This document shows positions 1 to 8,256 of a DNA stretch of 42,541 nucleotides, one piece after another; the first letter of the stretch is position 1; the number at the start of each line of letters is the position of its first letter. Below the pieces are notes generated by a model. It ran no database searches and had not been told where the DNA came from. It saw only the letters and a list, made by a program, of their open reading frames with translations. The position numbers and the translations under genes were made by a program. The DNA comes from Terriglobia bacterium (GTDB lineage Bacteria > Acidobacteriota > Terriglobia > Bryobacterales > Bryobacteraceae): contig JAIQFJ010000004.1 in assembly GCA_020073325.1 (NCBI GenBank), forward strand, positions 1 through 42,541, in the 5' to 3' direction.

Positions 1-2460
1 CTCGAAGCGGAGTTGGGCCGCGTGGGCATGGGCGTGGTTTATCTTGCCGTCCGCGCCGACGGGAGATTTGAAAAACGCGTCGCGATCAAGATCTTGCGCC
101 ATGACCGGATCGACAACCTCTTCCTGCGCCGTTTCGAGCGCGAGCGGCAGATTCTGGCGCAACTGAATCATCCGCACATCGCCTCGATCCTGGACGCGGG
201 AACCTCGCCTGCGGGCGATCCCTACTTTGTGATGGAGTATGTCGACGGCGAGCCGGTCACGGCCTACTGCCGGAAACGCGCGCTGACGGTAAGACAGCGG
301 CTCGATCTGTTTCTTCAGATCTGCGACGCCGTGCAGCACGCTCATCGGAACCTGACGGTGCATCGTGACCTGAAGCCGAGCAATATTCTGGTGACCGCGA
401 GCGGCGCGGTGAAGCTACTCGATTTCGGGATCGCGAAACTGATCGAGCCGGGCGCGGGTCAAGCCTCTGAGCAGGGGGCGACGATGGCGATTCTCACGCC
501 CGACTACGCCAGCCCGGAGCAGATTCGCAATGAGCCGATCACCACGGCGGCCGATGTTTTCTCGCTCGGAATTTTGCTGTACGAGATGCTTTCCGAACAG
601 CATCCTTTTCAACCCGGCGGCCGCCTTCCGCATGAGGTGATGCGGGCGATCAGCGAAGACGATTCCGCGCCGATGAGCGCGGTGCCCGGACCGCGCGCGC
701 GGGAGCTTCGCGGCGAGCTCGACGCGATTGTCCTGACCGCGCTGCGCAAGCAGCCTTCGTGGCGATATCCGTCCGTCGAACAATTGGCCGACGACGTGGG
801 CCGCTTTCTGCGGGGGCAGCCGGTTTTGGCCCGGGGCGACCGGCTGTCGTATCGATTCGCGAAATTTGCGCGAAGGCAATGGCTCCCGTTGACCGCGGCC
901 GCTTTGGTTTTCCTGGTGCTGGCGGCGGGGATCGTATCCACGAAACGGCAGGCGCGCGCCGCGGACGATGCGCGCCGGGCGGCGGAAGCGGCGCGCACGG
1001 TGGCGGAGCAGGAGCGCCGCGCTGCCGACCAGCAGCGGGAGGCTGCCGAGCGCAACCAGCACATCGCCGCCGAGGAACGCACGGTGGCGGAGGCTCGAAC
1101 GCGCGAAGCCGAATTCGAGCGGCGCAAGGAGCAGGAGCGCTACCGCGAGGTACGCTCGCTGGCCGCTTCGCTCCTGTTCGACCTTCACGACGGCATCCGC
1201 GACCTGGCCGGGTCGACCACCGCGCGGCGGTTGATCGTTTCCAAGGCGCAACGCCAGTTAGAGCTTCTGAGCGCCGATTCGCAGAACGATCCCGGTCTCA
1301 AGCGCGATCTCGCCGCGGCCTATGAGCGGATGGGAGAACTGCGCGTCGATCGCCGCAAGCCCGAAAAATCGGGCGCCCAGGCGGCGCTGGAGGATTATCG
1401 CCGGGCCGTCGAACTGCGCCGCTCGATCGCGGCCGAGCCCAATGCGCGATCCTCCGACCGCCGCGATCTCGCGCTGAGTGTCGCCAAAACCGGCGACGGC
1501 GAATTTTTGGCGGGAAATACGAAGCAGGCAGTCGAGTCGTACGAAAGCGCGTGGAGCATGGCGCGGTCGTTGATTCAGTCCGATCGCGAGGATCCTTCGA
1601 TGCGCCGCATGCTTGGCAACATCGACGAACGGCGCTGCACGATTCTGGTCGCCGCCGGAAACAATGCCGCCTCGATCGAGGCATGCAGGGAAGGTATCGC
1701 CGTGCTCTCGCCGATGGCTGATGCCGCTCCGGACGATGTCGAGATCCAGCGCCTGATCGCCACCACGCACGCCTCCTACGCCAACGCGCTCCGTCTATCA
1801 GGGGACGGCAAGGAGGCCGCGAAGGAGGGCAGGATCGCGCTCGATTCACTCGATCGTCTGCAATCGCTTGCGCCGAGCAACGCCGAGTATCGCCGTCTGT
1901 CGGCTTCCGCCGGAACGATTCTGGCCACCAGTCTCGCGGCCAGCGGAGACGAGCGCGGCAGTTTCGACGCGTTCCGCCGTTCCGTGCACTCCATGGAGGT
2001 CGCGCTTGAAATCGACCCGGGCGACCTGAATTCTCCGCTGCGGCTCGCGGTTACACTCCTTGCGTTTTCGCGACGCCTGACGAAGAGCGGGGACACCTCT
2101 TCCGCCCACCAGGCCGTCCAGGAAGCGCTGCGGCTTCTGGAGCAGACCGCCACGCGGCCCGGCGCGGGACCGGTGGAGTGGAACGAATACGCCGACGCGC
2201 TGCTCAAATCTGAATATCCTGATTTGTCGGATCCGGCCCGGGCGCTGCAGCTCGCGCAAAACGCTGTCGCGGCGACGCATCGCAAAAACGCGTTCTTTCT
2301 CGACACGCTGGCCTGGGCTTATTTCCGCTCGGGTGACGCTCCCAAAGCGGCCCAAACGGAACGGGATGCGCTCAGCCTGCTTCCTGCCGGCGCCAAGGGC
2401 GGGCTTCACGACGAACTGGAGCGCGGATTGAACACGTTCCTTCACGGGGGGAATTTTTGA
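1..2460 (+). CDS. Membrane Ser/Thr protein kinase with TPR tail (5' end outside window)
   Basis: The frame is open from base 1, so the gene begins upstream of the window. It is a Hanks-type kinase that phosphorylates Ser/Thr on unknown targets. Counting from the first codon, the ATP Lys is K30 (VAIK), the catalytic loop is HRDLKPSN at 121-128 and the DFG motif is at 141-143. A membrane helix lies near 293-315, followed by an Ala/Glu/Arg-rich coiled coil (about 315-380) and TPR-like helices to the end. The kinase is therefore cytoplasmic and, by usual topology, the tail is outside. Oddity: the glycine loop reads G-R-V-G-M-G, with Val where the second Gly of GxGxxG is expected. Kinases of this build often sit beside an ECF sigma gene, as here (3377-3949), so a joint signalling role is inferred. 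Confidence 0.9.
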   Translation, partial: LEAELGRVGMGVVYLAVRADGRFEKRVAIKILRHDRIDNLFLRRFERERQILAQLNHPHIASILDAGTSPAGDPYFVMEYVDGEPVTAYCRKRALTVRQRLDLFLQICDAVQHAHRNLTVHRDLKPSNILVTASGAVKLLDFGIAKLIEPGAGQASEQGATMAILTPDYASPEQIRNEPITTAADVFSLGILLYEMLSEQHPFQPGGRLPHEVMRAISEDDSAPMSAVPGPRARELRGELDAIVLTALRKQPSWRYPSVEQLADDVGRFLRGQPVLARGDRLSYRFAKFARRQWLPLTAAALVFLVLAAGIVSTKRQARAADDARRAAEAARTVAEQERRAADQQREAAERNQHIAAEERTVAEARTREAEFERRKEQERYREVRSLAASLLFDLHDGIRDLAGSTTARRLIVSKAQRQLELLSADSQNDPGLKRDLAAAYERMGELRVDRRKPEKSGAQAALEDYRRAVELRRSIAAEPNARSSDRRDLALSVAKTGDGEFLAGNTKQAVESYESAWSMARSLIQSDREDPSMRRMLGNIDERRCTILVAAGNNAASIEACREGIAVLSPMADAAPDDVEIQRLIATTHASYANALRLSGDGKEAAKEGRIALDSLDRLQSLAPSNAEYRRLSASAGTILATSLAASGDERGSFDAFRRSVHSMEVALEIDPGDLNSPLRLAVTLLAFSRRLTKSGDTSSAHQAVQEALRLLEQTATRPGAGPVEWNEYADALLKSEYPDLSDPARALQLAQNAVAATHRKNAFFLDTLAWAYFRSGDAPKAAQTERDALSLLPAGAKGGLHDELERGLNTFLHGGNF

Positions 2461-2519
2461 GCTGATTGAGACGCCATATGCGCAATCCATAAGAGCGGCA
2501 CTGCCGCGGAGGTACAACT

Positions 2520-3341
2520 ATGGCGAGCTTCTGTTCGAATTGCGGATTTCCGCTCGGGACGGGTGTCGTCTTTTGTTCCAAGTGCGGGACCCGCCAGGCG
2601 TCGGCTCCGGCGCCTCAGCCCGCGGTCTCAGGCGGCGCGGCGAAAAGCGGCTCGGGGCTGAAAATTCTGTTCGTCGTTCTCGGCGTGATCTTCCTGCTGG
2701 GGGTCACCGCTGTCGCCGGGCTGCTCTATGTGGGGCATCGCGTCAAGCAGGCGGTGGTGCAGGAGGCCCACACCTATGGAGTGGATCTTCCCACTTCTTC
2801 GGCCGCTCCGTCGTCCTCGGCCTCGGCTCGCCGCAATCCGTGCGACTACGTTTCGAAAGATGAGGCGTCGCGACTGCTGGGGGAGCCGATTGCCCGAACG
2901 GCGCCCCAGGACCAGGGTTGTGCCTATTTTGCTCCTCCCGGGCGGTCGGCACAGCTTGCCCAGCAGCGCGGCTCGGATCTTTCGAAACAGATTCAATCCG
3001 GAAAAGAAATGAAGCCGGGCGACATTGTGGGAGCGCTGAACCGGATCACCAGCGGGGTCTCGACGGAGGGGGGCGACGCGCCGCTGCTGCTGGTCGCGCT
3101 GGACTTCGACGGCGCCGAGCAGTGGGCGGCGCTTACCGCCGGGAAAGCTCTGTTCGGCTCGATTCCGCGCGCCAGCATTTCGACTGAAGTTCCGAATCTG
3201 GGCGATCGCGCCCTCCGCATGACACCCCTGGGCCTGAATGTACTGAAGGGATCGACTCTGATTCGTATCGTTCCAGGTCCGGTTCCCGGCGCGGACGAGA
3301 TAAGCATCGCCATTGCGAAGGTAATTCTGTCGCGTTTGTAA
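2520..3341 (+). CDS. Zinc-ribbon membrane protein
   Basis: The 273-residue protein starts with a double CxxC zinc ribbon (C5, C8, C19, C22). A Pro/Ala-rich linker and one membrane helix (about 46-72) follow, then a roughly 200-residue C-terminal domain of unknown function. A GGAGG ribosome site (2508-2512) lies 7 bases before the ATG. It begins 59 bases after the kinase stop, so cotranscription is likely. Zinc-ribbon plus single-helix proteins are common in acidobacteria, but their role is not known. A part in the kinase/sigma signalling cassette is inference from position only. Confidence 0.8.
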   Translation: MASFCSNCGFPLGTGVVFCSKCGTRQASAPAPQPAVSGGAAKSGSGLKILFVVLGVIFLLGVTAVAGLLYVGHRVKQAVVQEAHTYGVDLPTSSAAPSSSASARRNPCDYVSKDEASRLLGEPIARTAPQDQGCAYFAPPGRSAQLAQQRGSDLSKQIQSGKEMKPGDIVGALNRITSGVSTEGGDAPLLLVALDFDGAEQWAALTAGKALFGSIPRASISTEVPNLGDRALRMTPLGLNVLKGSTLIRIVPGPVPGADEISIAIAKVILSRL

Positions 3342-3376
3342 CGATTGCGCGCTAAGATGACTCTTTCGAGTTGCGG

Positions 3377-3949
3377 ATGCACGCGGAAGAGTCGCCACAA
3401 ATTACGGGTCTTCTCTCGGAGTGGCGCGAGGGCGACGAAGAGGCCGGCCGGCGCATCATCGCCGCGGTCTACTCGGAACTGAGACGCCTGGCCGCCGCGT
3501 CTTTGCGCCGCGAATCGAATCCGCTGACGCTGCAGCCCACGGCGCTGGTCCACGAGCTGTGCGTGCGAATGCTCTCCCGGTCCGCCGTTCCCTGCGAAAA
3601 CCGGCTTCATTTTCTGCACGTCGCGGCGCAGCAGATGCGGCGGCTCATCGTCGATTACGCCCGCAGTCGGAAGAATCTCAAGCGCGGGGGCGCACAGCCG
3701 CACTTGCCCCTCGATGACGCGCGCGACCACGCGATTTGCCTCGATGAGCGCCTGGACGATATCCACGAGGCGCTGATTCGGCTGGAGCAACTCGACCAGC
3801 GCCCCGCGGCCGTGGTCGAAATGCGCTTTTTTGGCGGACTTACGGAACAGGAGATCGCGGACGTGCTTCAAATTTCCGTCGCGACCGTGAAACGCGATTG
3901 GGAATTTGCGCGGTCGTGGCTGCTGGCGCAACTCGATACGTCCCGATAA
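3377..3949 (+). CDS. ECF-type RNA polymerase sigma factor
   Basis: The 190-residue protein has the two-domain build of ECF sigma factors. A sigma-2 region spans about 10-100, with the LTLQPTALVHEL block typical of the subgroup found with Ser/Thr kinases in Acidobacteria and Planctomycetes. A sigma-4 helix-turn-helix lies near 155-182 (GLTEQEIADVLQISVATVKR). It directs RNA polymerase to its own promoter class. I chose ATG 3377; an in-frame TTG lies two codons upstream at 3371. No anti-sigma gene is visible next to it. Control by the neighbouring kinase is plausible from known family associations but is not shown here. Confidence 0.9.
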   Translation: MHAEESPQITGLLSEWREGDEEAGRRIIAAVYSELRRLAAASLRRESNPLTLQPTALVHELCVRMLSRSAVPCENRLHFLHVAAQQMRRLIVDYARSRKNLKRGGAQPHLPLDDARDHAICLDERLDDIHEALIRLEQLDQRPAAVVEMRFFGGLTEQEIADVLQISVATVKRDWEFARSWLLAQLDTSR

Positions 3950-3999
3950 TTTCTTTTGTGAGCTGATCCGCGCACGCTTTGCGCAATCCTCTTGACGGC

Positions 4000-4018
4000 G
4001 CGACCCGCGAAGGGTCGC
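4000..4018. repeat. Perfect hairpin before the secreted-protein gene
   Basis: GCGACCC and GGGTCGC form a 7-bp stem around a GCGAA loop, five bases before the GGAGG site of the next gene. It could be a transcript processing or stability element, or a degenerate member of the GCGACC-type palindromes also seen at 32646-32723. Confidence 0.55.
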
Positions 4019-4032
4019 TACCGGAGGAAAAC

Positions 4033-4488
4033 ATGGAAAAACTTATGCGGATCTTCAAGCTGACGGCGATGCTGGCCGCGGCCGTGGTGCTGGTTACTCT
4101 AGCCACCGAAAGAAAAGCGATCGCGCAGGCGGTCCGGGCGGCGCTGGTTCGCAATCAGGACGAACCGGGCAGAAATCCGTACAGCGAACAGGGAGGGTGC
4201 TTCGGCTCGGGCTGCGTCGCAAAATTGTCGCCGGTGCCGGCCGGACAGCGTCTGGTGTTGACGAACTTGAACATCGGGATGGAGACGAGCAACGGATGCC
4301 CTGTATATGTCGGAGGCCACGGGGCCGAGGCTTGGGTATATCCCACCACGCAGGTCGGCGCGTTCCAATTCGCGGATCTGCACGTGAACGTCTACTACGA
4401 GGCCGGCGAGCAACCGACATTGACCGACGCCTGCACAGGGACGTTGATCTCCGCGACGGCGTCCGGCTACTACATCTCCTTGCCTTAA
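4033..4488 (+). CDS. Small secreted protein of unknown function
   Basis: The ATG at 4033 is set by a GGAGG site (4023-4027). The frame is open further upstream, but that part runs through a hairpin and looks non-coding. The 151-residue product has a hydrophobic signal segment (about 8-30) and then a small domain with four Cys (in GGCFGSGC, NGCPV and DACTG) that could form disulfides. I do not recognise the family. It lies 84 bases after the sigma gene and 24 bases before the PEP-CTERM gene, so it may be a target or partner of the upstream regulators. Confidence 0.75.
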   Translation: MEKLMRIFKLTAMLAAAVVLVTLATERKAIAQAVRAALVRNQDEPGRNPYSEQGGCFGSGCVAKLSPVPAGQRLVLTNLNIGMETSNGCPVYVGGHGAEAWVYPTTQVGAFQFADLHVNVYYEAGEQPTLTDACTGTLISATASGYYISLP

Positions 4489-4512
4489 TAGATCCGTGCT
4501 TCGGAGGCTGAC

Positions 4513-5172
4513 ATGAATAAATTCGTCTTCTTCGCGATTCTTGGGGCGGCATGCGCTCCGGGCTCGACTATCTCGTTCGTGGGAAACCTGCGCACGGACG
4601 CGAATGTCACCGGCTGCGGGACGAGCTGCACTCTCGACGGATCCAACACCGACGGCGACTACGCGCAGTGGGCGGCGGTCGTCGACGACTTCACCGTCTT
4701 GTCGACTTCCCAGATGCAGGCGATCACCTTCAGCTACGGCGGCGGGATCAACGGAGCCGGCGATACGATCGCCGAAAGCGGCTTCGAGCCGTATCTCAGC
4801 CTGTTCGACGCGAGCGGAAATTTCCTCGCCTCGACGGCTTTGAGCGGCTGCCCTGCCGGCGGCCAAATCAACAGCGTCAGCGGACAATGTTACGATGTCG
4901 AACTCGACGGCGGCACGCTCGCGCCGGGGACGTATCAGATTGCAATTAGCGCATTCGACAATCTGTCGTTCGCGGAGAATCTCGGAACCGGCACGCTCGC
5001 CGATGGATTTACCGGCCTGGGAAATCTCGCCTCGGGCGAGGATCTGCACTACGCTTTCGATGTCGAGCTGACTTCAACGGCCAGCACGCCGGAGCCGTCC
5101 TCCGGATTCCTGGCTTCCGGAATCCTGGCCATGTTCGCCTGGCGCAGCTTCCGCGCCCGGCGCCGGAATTGA
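4513..5172 (+). CDS. PEP-CTERM sorted surface protein, DVUA0089-like
   Basis: The 219-residue protein has a short signal peptide and a beta-rich body with the features of DVUA0089-family proteins (FEPYLSLFDASGNF, then LAPGTYQIAISAF). The C-terminus is a textbook PEP-CTERM tail: PEPS, a hydrophobic helix, then an RARRRN basic end. Such tails are recognised and removed by an exosortase, so an exosortase should exist elsewhere in the genome. A GGAGG site (4502-4506) precedes the ATG. It lies immediately downstream of another secreted protein and is probably cotranscribed with it. Confidence 0.85.
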   Translation: MNKFVFFAILGAACAPGSTISFVGNLRTDANVTGCGTSCTLDGSNTDGDYAQWAAVVDDFTVLSTSQMQAITFSYGGGINGAGDTIAESGFEPYLSLFDASGNFLASTALSGCPAGGQINSVSGQCYDVELDGGTLAPGTYQIAISAFDNLSFAENLGTGTLADGFTGLGNLASGEDLHYAFDVELTSTASTPEPSSGFLASGILAMFAWRSFRARRRN

Positions 5173-5192
5173 AAAAGCTCTAACCACCTGCA

Positions 5193-7694
5193 TTATTCCC
5201 AACGGAGGGCGCGCATCGGATCGATCCGCGTGGCGCGAACCGCCGGGACGTATCCGGCGAAACACGCGACGGCCGCGATTCCGAGCGTCGCCCACGCCAG
5301 AGACGCCGGGTCGTTCGGGGTGATCCCGTAGAGCTGCGCCTTCACGAGGCTCGTCAGGCCCCAGGCGATCGGAAGCCCGAGTCCAATGCCGGCCGCTACC
5401 AGGACCAGCACTTCCTTCATCACCAGCCAAATGACATCGCCGGCCCGCGCCCCCAGCGCCATGCGCACGCCGATCTCGCGCGTCCGCCGCGCGACGGTGT
5501 AGGCCATCACGCCATACAAACCGATCGCGGCGAGCAGGGTCGCCAGCAGACCGAAAGCGCTCGACAGCGCCGCCACCAGGCGTTCGGTCATCAGCGAATT
5601 GTCCAACTGCTTTTCGAGCGTTTTCATCCCATAAACCGGCACGTTGGAATCGACGCTGTTCACCAGCTTCCGGATGGTCGAAAATGTCTGCTCCGGATCG
5701 CGCGAGGTGCGGATATACGCCGACATGCCGTTGACGAAGGGCGGTTGATTGTAGGGGACGAACACTTCGAGCGGCATCTCATCCCGCATGCTTTCGTATT
5801 TCGAATCGCGCACGATACCCACGATTTCGATGTCCGTCTTGGTGCCCGGATCGCCGCCCATTCCGATGTGCCGCCCGAGAGCCTGGCCGTTCGCAAAATA
5901 TTGCCGCGCGAATTTTTCATTGATGATGGCCACCTTGGGCGCTCCCGGTCCATCGGTGGCCCGGAAATCGCGCCCGAGCAGTACCGGAATGGCGAGGCTC
6001 CTGAAATAGTCGGGAGAAACATAGTTGAAGTGGGGATCGATCCATTCGCCCGGCTTCGCGGTGTACGATTCCACCGTCACGGAGTTGTCCCATTCATTGT
6101 TCTCGAGCACCGCAACCACCGCCAGGCTGGCTGCCTCGACGCCGGGAAGTGTGTCGAGATTCTCCTTGAGCTGCCGGTAAAACTGAAACGAACGGTCGTT
6201 CTTGTAGCCGTTGAGAGTGGGGTCGACCGAGAAGGTCAGCAGGTTCTTGGTCTGAAACCCGGGGTCGAGATCCTTCAGATTCGACAGGCTTCGAATAAAC
6301 AGACCGGCGCCGACCAGCAGTAAAAGCGAAAGCGTGACTTGCGCGGTCACCAGAGTTTTGCGAAGCCCCACCGAGGTTCCTCCGGCGATGGAGCCGACTT
6401 CATCCTTCAAGGTCGGCGCCAGATTCGGACGCGTGCTTTGCAGCGCCGGAACCAGTCCGAAAACGACCCCGGTAAGAATGGAGACTCCCAGGGTGAACAG
6501 CAGAATGCGGAAATCGGGCCTGGTCGAAAGCGTGACCGGAGCCGTGCCCACCGGAAGAAAACCGATCAAGGTCCGATCGATCCAGACCGCGAAGGCGAGC
6601 CCGGCGGCTCCTCCGGTGAGAGCCAACAGCAGGCTCTCCGCCAGAAGCTGGGAAACAATGCGTCCTCTGCCCGCGCCCAACGCAAGCCGGACCGCGATTT
6701 CCTTCTGACGCGCCGTCGCTCTGGCGATCAGCAGGTTCGCGACGTTGGCGCAAGCGATCAGCAGCACCAGCGCGACGATCACCATCAGGACCAGCAACGG
6801 TTTGCCGAAGCGGTCGCGCAGATTGGAACGAGCTTTCGACGCCGGCAGCAGATCCACCCACATCTGCAGAAATCGTTCTTTGGTGATCGGCGCCGCCCGG
6901 GCGAATTCCTTCTGCTGAACCTCCATTTCGAGCATCTGATGAAACAGCGGCTGCAGCCCGGCGCGCGCCTGCTCCATTGTCATTCCAGGCTTCAATCGCC
7001 CGTAGGCATTGACCCATCGCTGCCTGCGGTTTTCGAGCATGCCGGTGCTTTGCGGGAACAGTTCGAGGCGCATCATGATGGGGACCCGGACCTGCGCCGG
7101 GTAACTCGGATCGGTCCCGTCGAATCCAGCCTGACTCACGCCGATAATCGTGAACGGGTACCCGTTGATCAGCAGACTCTTGCCGATCACCTGTGGATCG
7201 CCCGCGAACCGGGTCAGCCAGAAGCGGTGGCTGATCACCGCGACAGGATGGCCGCCTTTGATCTTGTCGTCCTCGGGCGTGAGCACGCGTCCCATCGCAG
7301 CCCCGACGCCGAGCACGGGAAAATAGGTGCCCGAAACCAGCTCTCCCGCGACACGCTCGGTCCTCCCTTCGAAGCTCAGGCTGAAAGGCACGTTCCAGCG
7401 GCAAAACATTCCGTCAAACACCTGGTTCCGGTCGCGGAAATCGGCATACATCGGATAGGACAGCTTCACCGGACCGTTGTTGCCGCCGTAATGCTCGCCC
7501 CGTCCCCAGAGTGTGACGAGCTGCTCGGGGTTTTTCACCGGAAGCAGCCGCAGCAGGAGTTGGTCGACAAAGGTGAAGATCGCCGTATTCGCGCCGATGC
7601 CAAGCGCGAGCGAGGCCACGGCAACCGCGACAAACACCGGCGCCTTGCGCAAAGTTCGCACAGCGAACCGGAGGTCCTGGCCGAAGCTGCCCAT
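5193..7694 (-). CDS. ADOP-type ABC transporter permease (no PadR partner)
   Basis: This 833-residue protein is a MacB-like permease of the acidobacterial duplicated orphan permease type. A first transmembrane helix near 20-45 (LALGIGANTAIFTFVDQLLLR) is followed by a periplasmic MacB core domain and an FtsX-like helix cluster (LLIACANVANLLIARATARQ). A second periplasmic domain and a second FtsX-like cluster then end in RATRIDPMRALRWE. The ATG at 7694 gives the usual MGSFGQDLR start; an in-frame TTG lies three codons upstream. It lacks the short N-terminal prefix domain found in the two PadR-linked ADOPs here. Substrate is unknown, and no ATPase gene is adjacent, which is normal for the family. 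Confidence 0.92.
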   Translation of the reverse strand: MGSFGQDLRFAVRTLRKAPVFVAVAVASLALGIGANTAIFTFVDQLLLRLLPVKNPEQLVTLWGRGEHYGGNNGPVKLSYPMYADFRDRNQVFDGMFCRWNVPFSLSFEGRTERVAGELVSGTYFPVLGVGAAMGRVLTPEDDKIKGGHPVAVISHRFWLTRFAGDPQVIGKSLLINGYPFTIIGVSQAGFDGTDPSYPAQVRVPIMMRLELFPQSTGMLENRRQRWVNAYGRLKPGMTMEQARAGLQPLFHQMLEMEVQQKEFARAAPITKERFLQMWVDLLPASKARSNLRDRFGKPLLVLMVIVALVLLIACANVANLLIARATARQKEIAVRLALGAGRGRIVSQLLAESLLLALTGGAAGLAFAVWIDRTLIGFLPVGTAPVTLSTRPDFRILLFTLGVSILTGVVFGLVPALQSTRPNLAPTLKDEVGSIAGGTSVGLRKTLVTAQVTLSLLLLVGAGLFIRSLSNLKDLDPGFQTKNLLTFSVDPTLNGYKNDRSFQFYRQLKENLDTLPGVEAASLAVVAVLENNEWDNSVTVESYTAKPGEWIDPHFNYVSPDYFRSLAIPVLLGRDFRATDGPGAPKVAIINEKFARQYFANGQALGRHIGMGGDPGTKTDIEIVGIVRDSKYESMRDEMPLEVFVPYNQPPFVNGMSAYIRTSRDPEQTFSTIRKLVNSVDSNVPVYGMKTLEKQLDNSLMTERLVAALSSAFGLLATLLAAIGLYGVMAYTVARRTREIGVRMALGARAGDVIWLVMKEVLVLVAAGIGLGLPIAWGLTSLVKAQLYGITPNDPASLAWATLGIAAVACFAGYVPAVRATRIDPMRALRWE

Positions 7695-7788
7695 AAGAAT
7701 CAATACCGGACATCCGTATGAACGTTACAGGCGCCCATCGGTTAGCTGAGATGATTCACTTTGCATCTAAATCCCTTACCCTACGGGT

Positions 7789-8256
7789 ATGAGCGCCATC
7801 ACCTTCCAAGTCAACGGGCGCAGCCATACGCTCGATCTCGACCCCACGACTCCGCTGCTCTACGTGCTGAGCGACGATTTGGGACTACGCGGGCCGAAGT
7901 TCGGCTGCGGCCTGGGGCAATGCGGAGCTTGTACCGCGATCGTGAACGGAACAGCGCTGCGGTCCTGCATCACGGCGGTCAGCGCTGTCGCGGGAAAAGA
8001 AATTACCACGCTCGAAGGGTTGGGAACGCCGGAGAAGCCGCACCCGATCCAGAAAGCGTTCATCGAAGAACAGGCCGCGCAGTGCGGATTCTGCCTGAAC
8101 GGGGTCATTCTTACGGCCAAAGCGCTCCTCGACCGGAAGCCGCATCCGACGGATGCCGAAATTCAAGGCGCGCTTTCGAATGTTCTGTGCCGGTGCTTTA
8201 CGCACACCCGGATGCATCGCGCGATTCAGCGCGCGGCTCGCGAGGTGGCGCGATGA
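7789..8256 (+). CDS. Molybdenum hydroxylase small subunit, two [2Fe-2S] clusters
   Basis: The 155-residue protein matches the alpha subunit of isoquinoline 1-oxidoreductase/aldehyde oxidase enzymes. A plant-type [2Fe-2S] ferredoxin domain has ligands C40, C45, C48 and C60. A helical second-cluster domain has C99, C102, C134 and C136. It passes electrons from the molybdenum centre in the large subunit to an acceptor. Its stop overlaps the large-subunit start (ATGA at 8253-8256), which indicates translational coupling. No strong ribosome site is seen; a small TACCC/GGGTA hairpin (7777-7789) covers the start. Confidence 0.93.
   Translation: MSAITFQVNGRSHTLDLDPTTPLLYVLSDDLGLRGPKFGCGLGQCGACTAIVNGTALRSCITAVSAVAGKEITTLEGLGTPEKPHPIQKAFIEEQAAQCGFCLNGVILTAKALLDRKPHPTDAEIQGALSNVLCRCFTHTRMHRAIQRAAREVAR

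Noticed and set aside
7761-8252. Long N-terminal extension of the molybdenum hydroxylase large subunit
   Set aside because: This is a shadow of the small-subunit gene in another frame. The Tat signal and ATGA overlap set the start at 8253.
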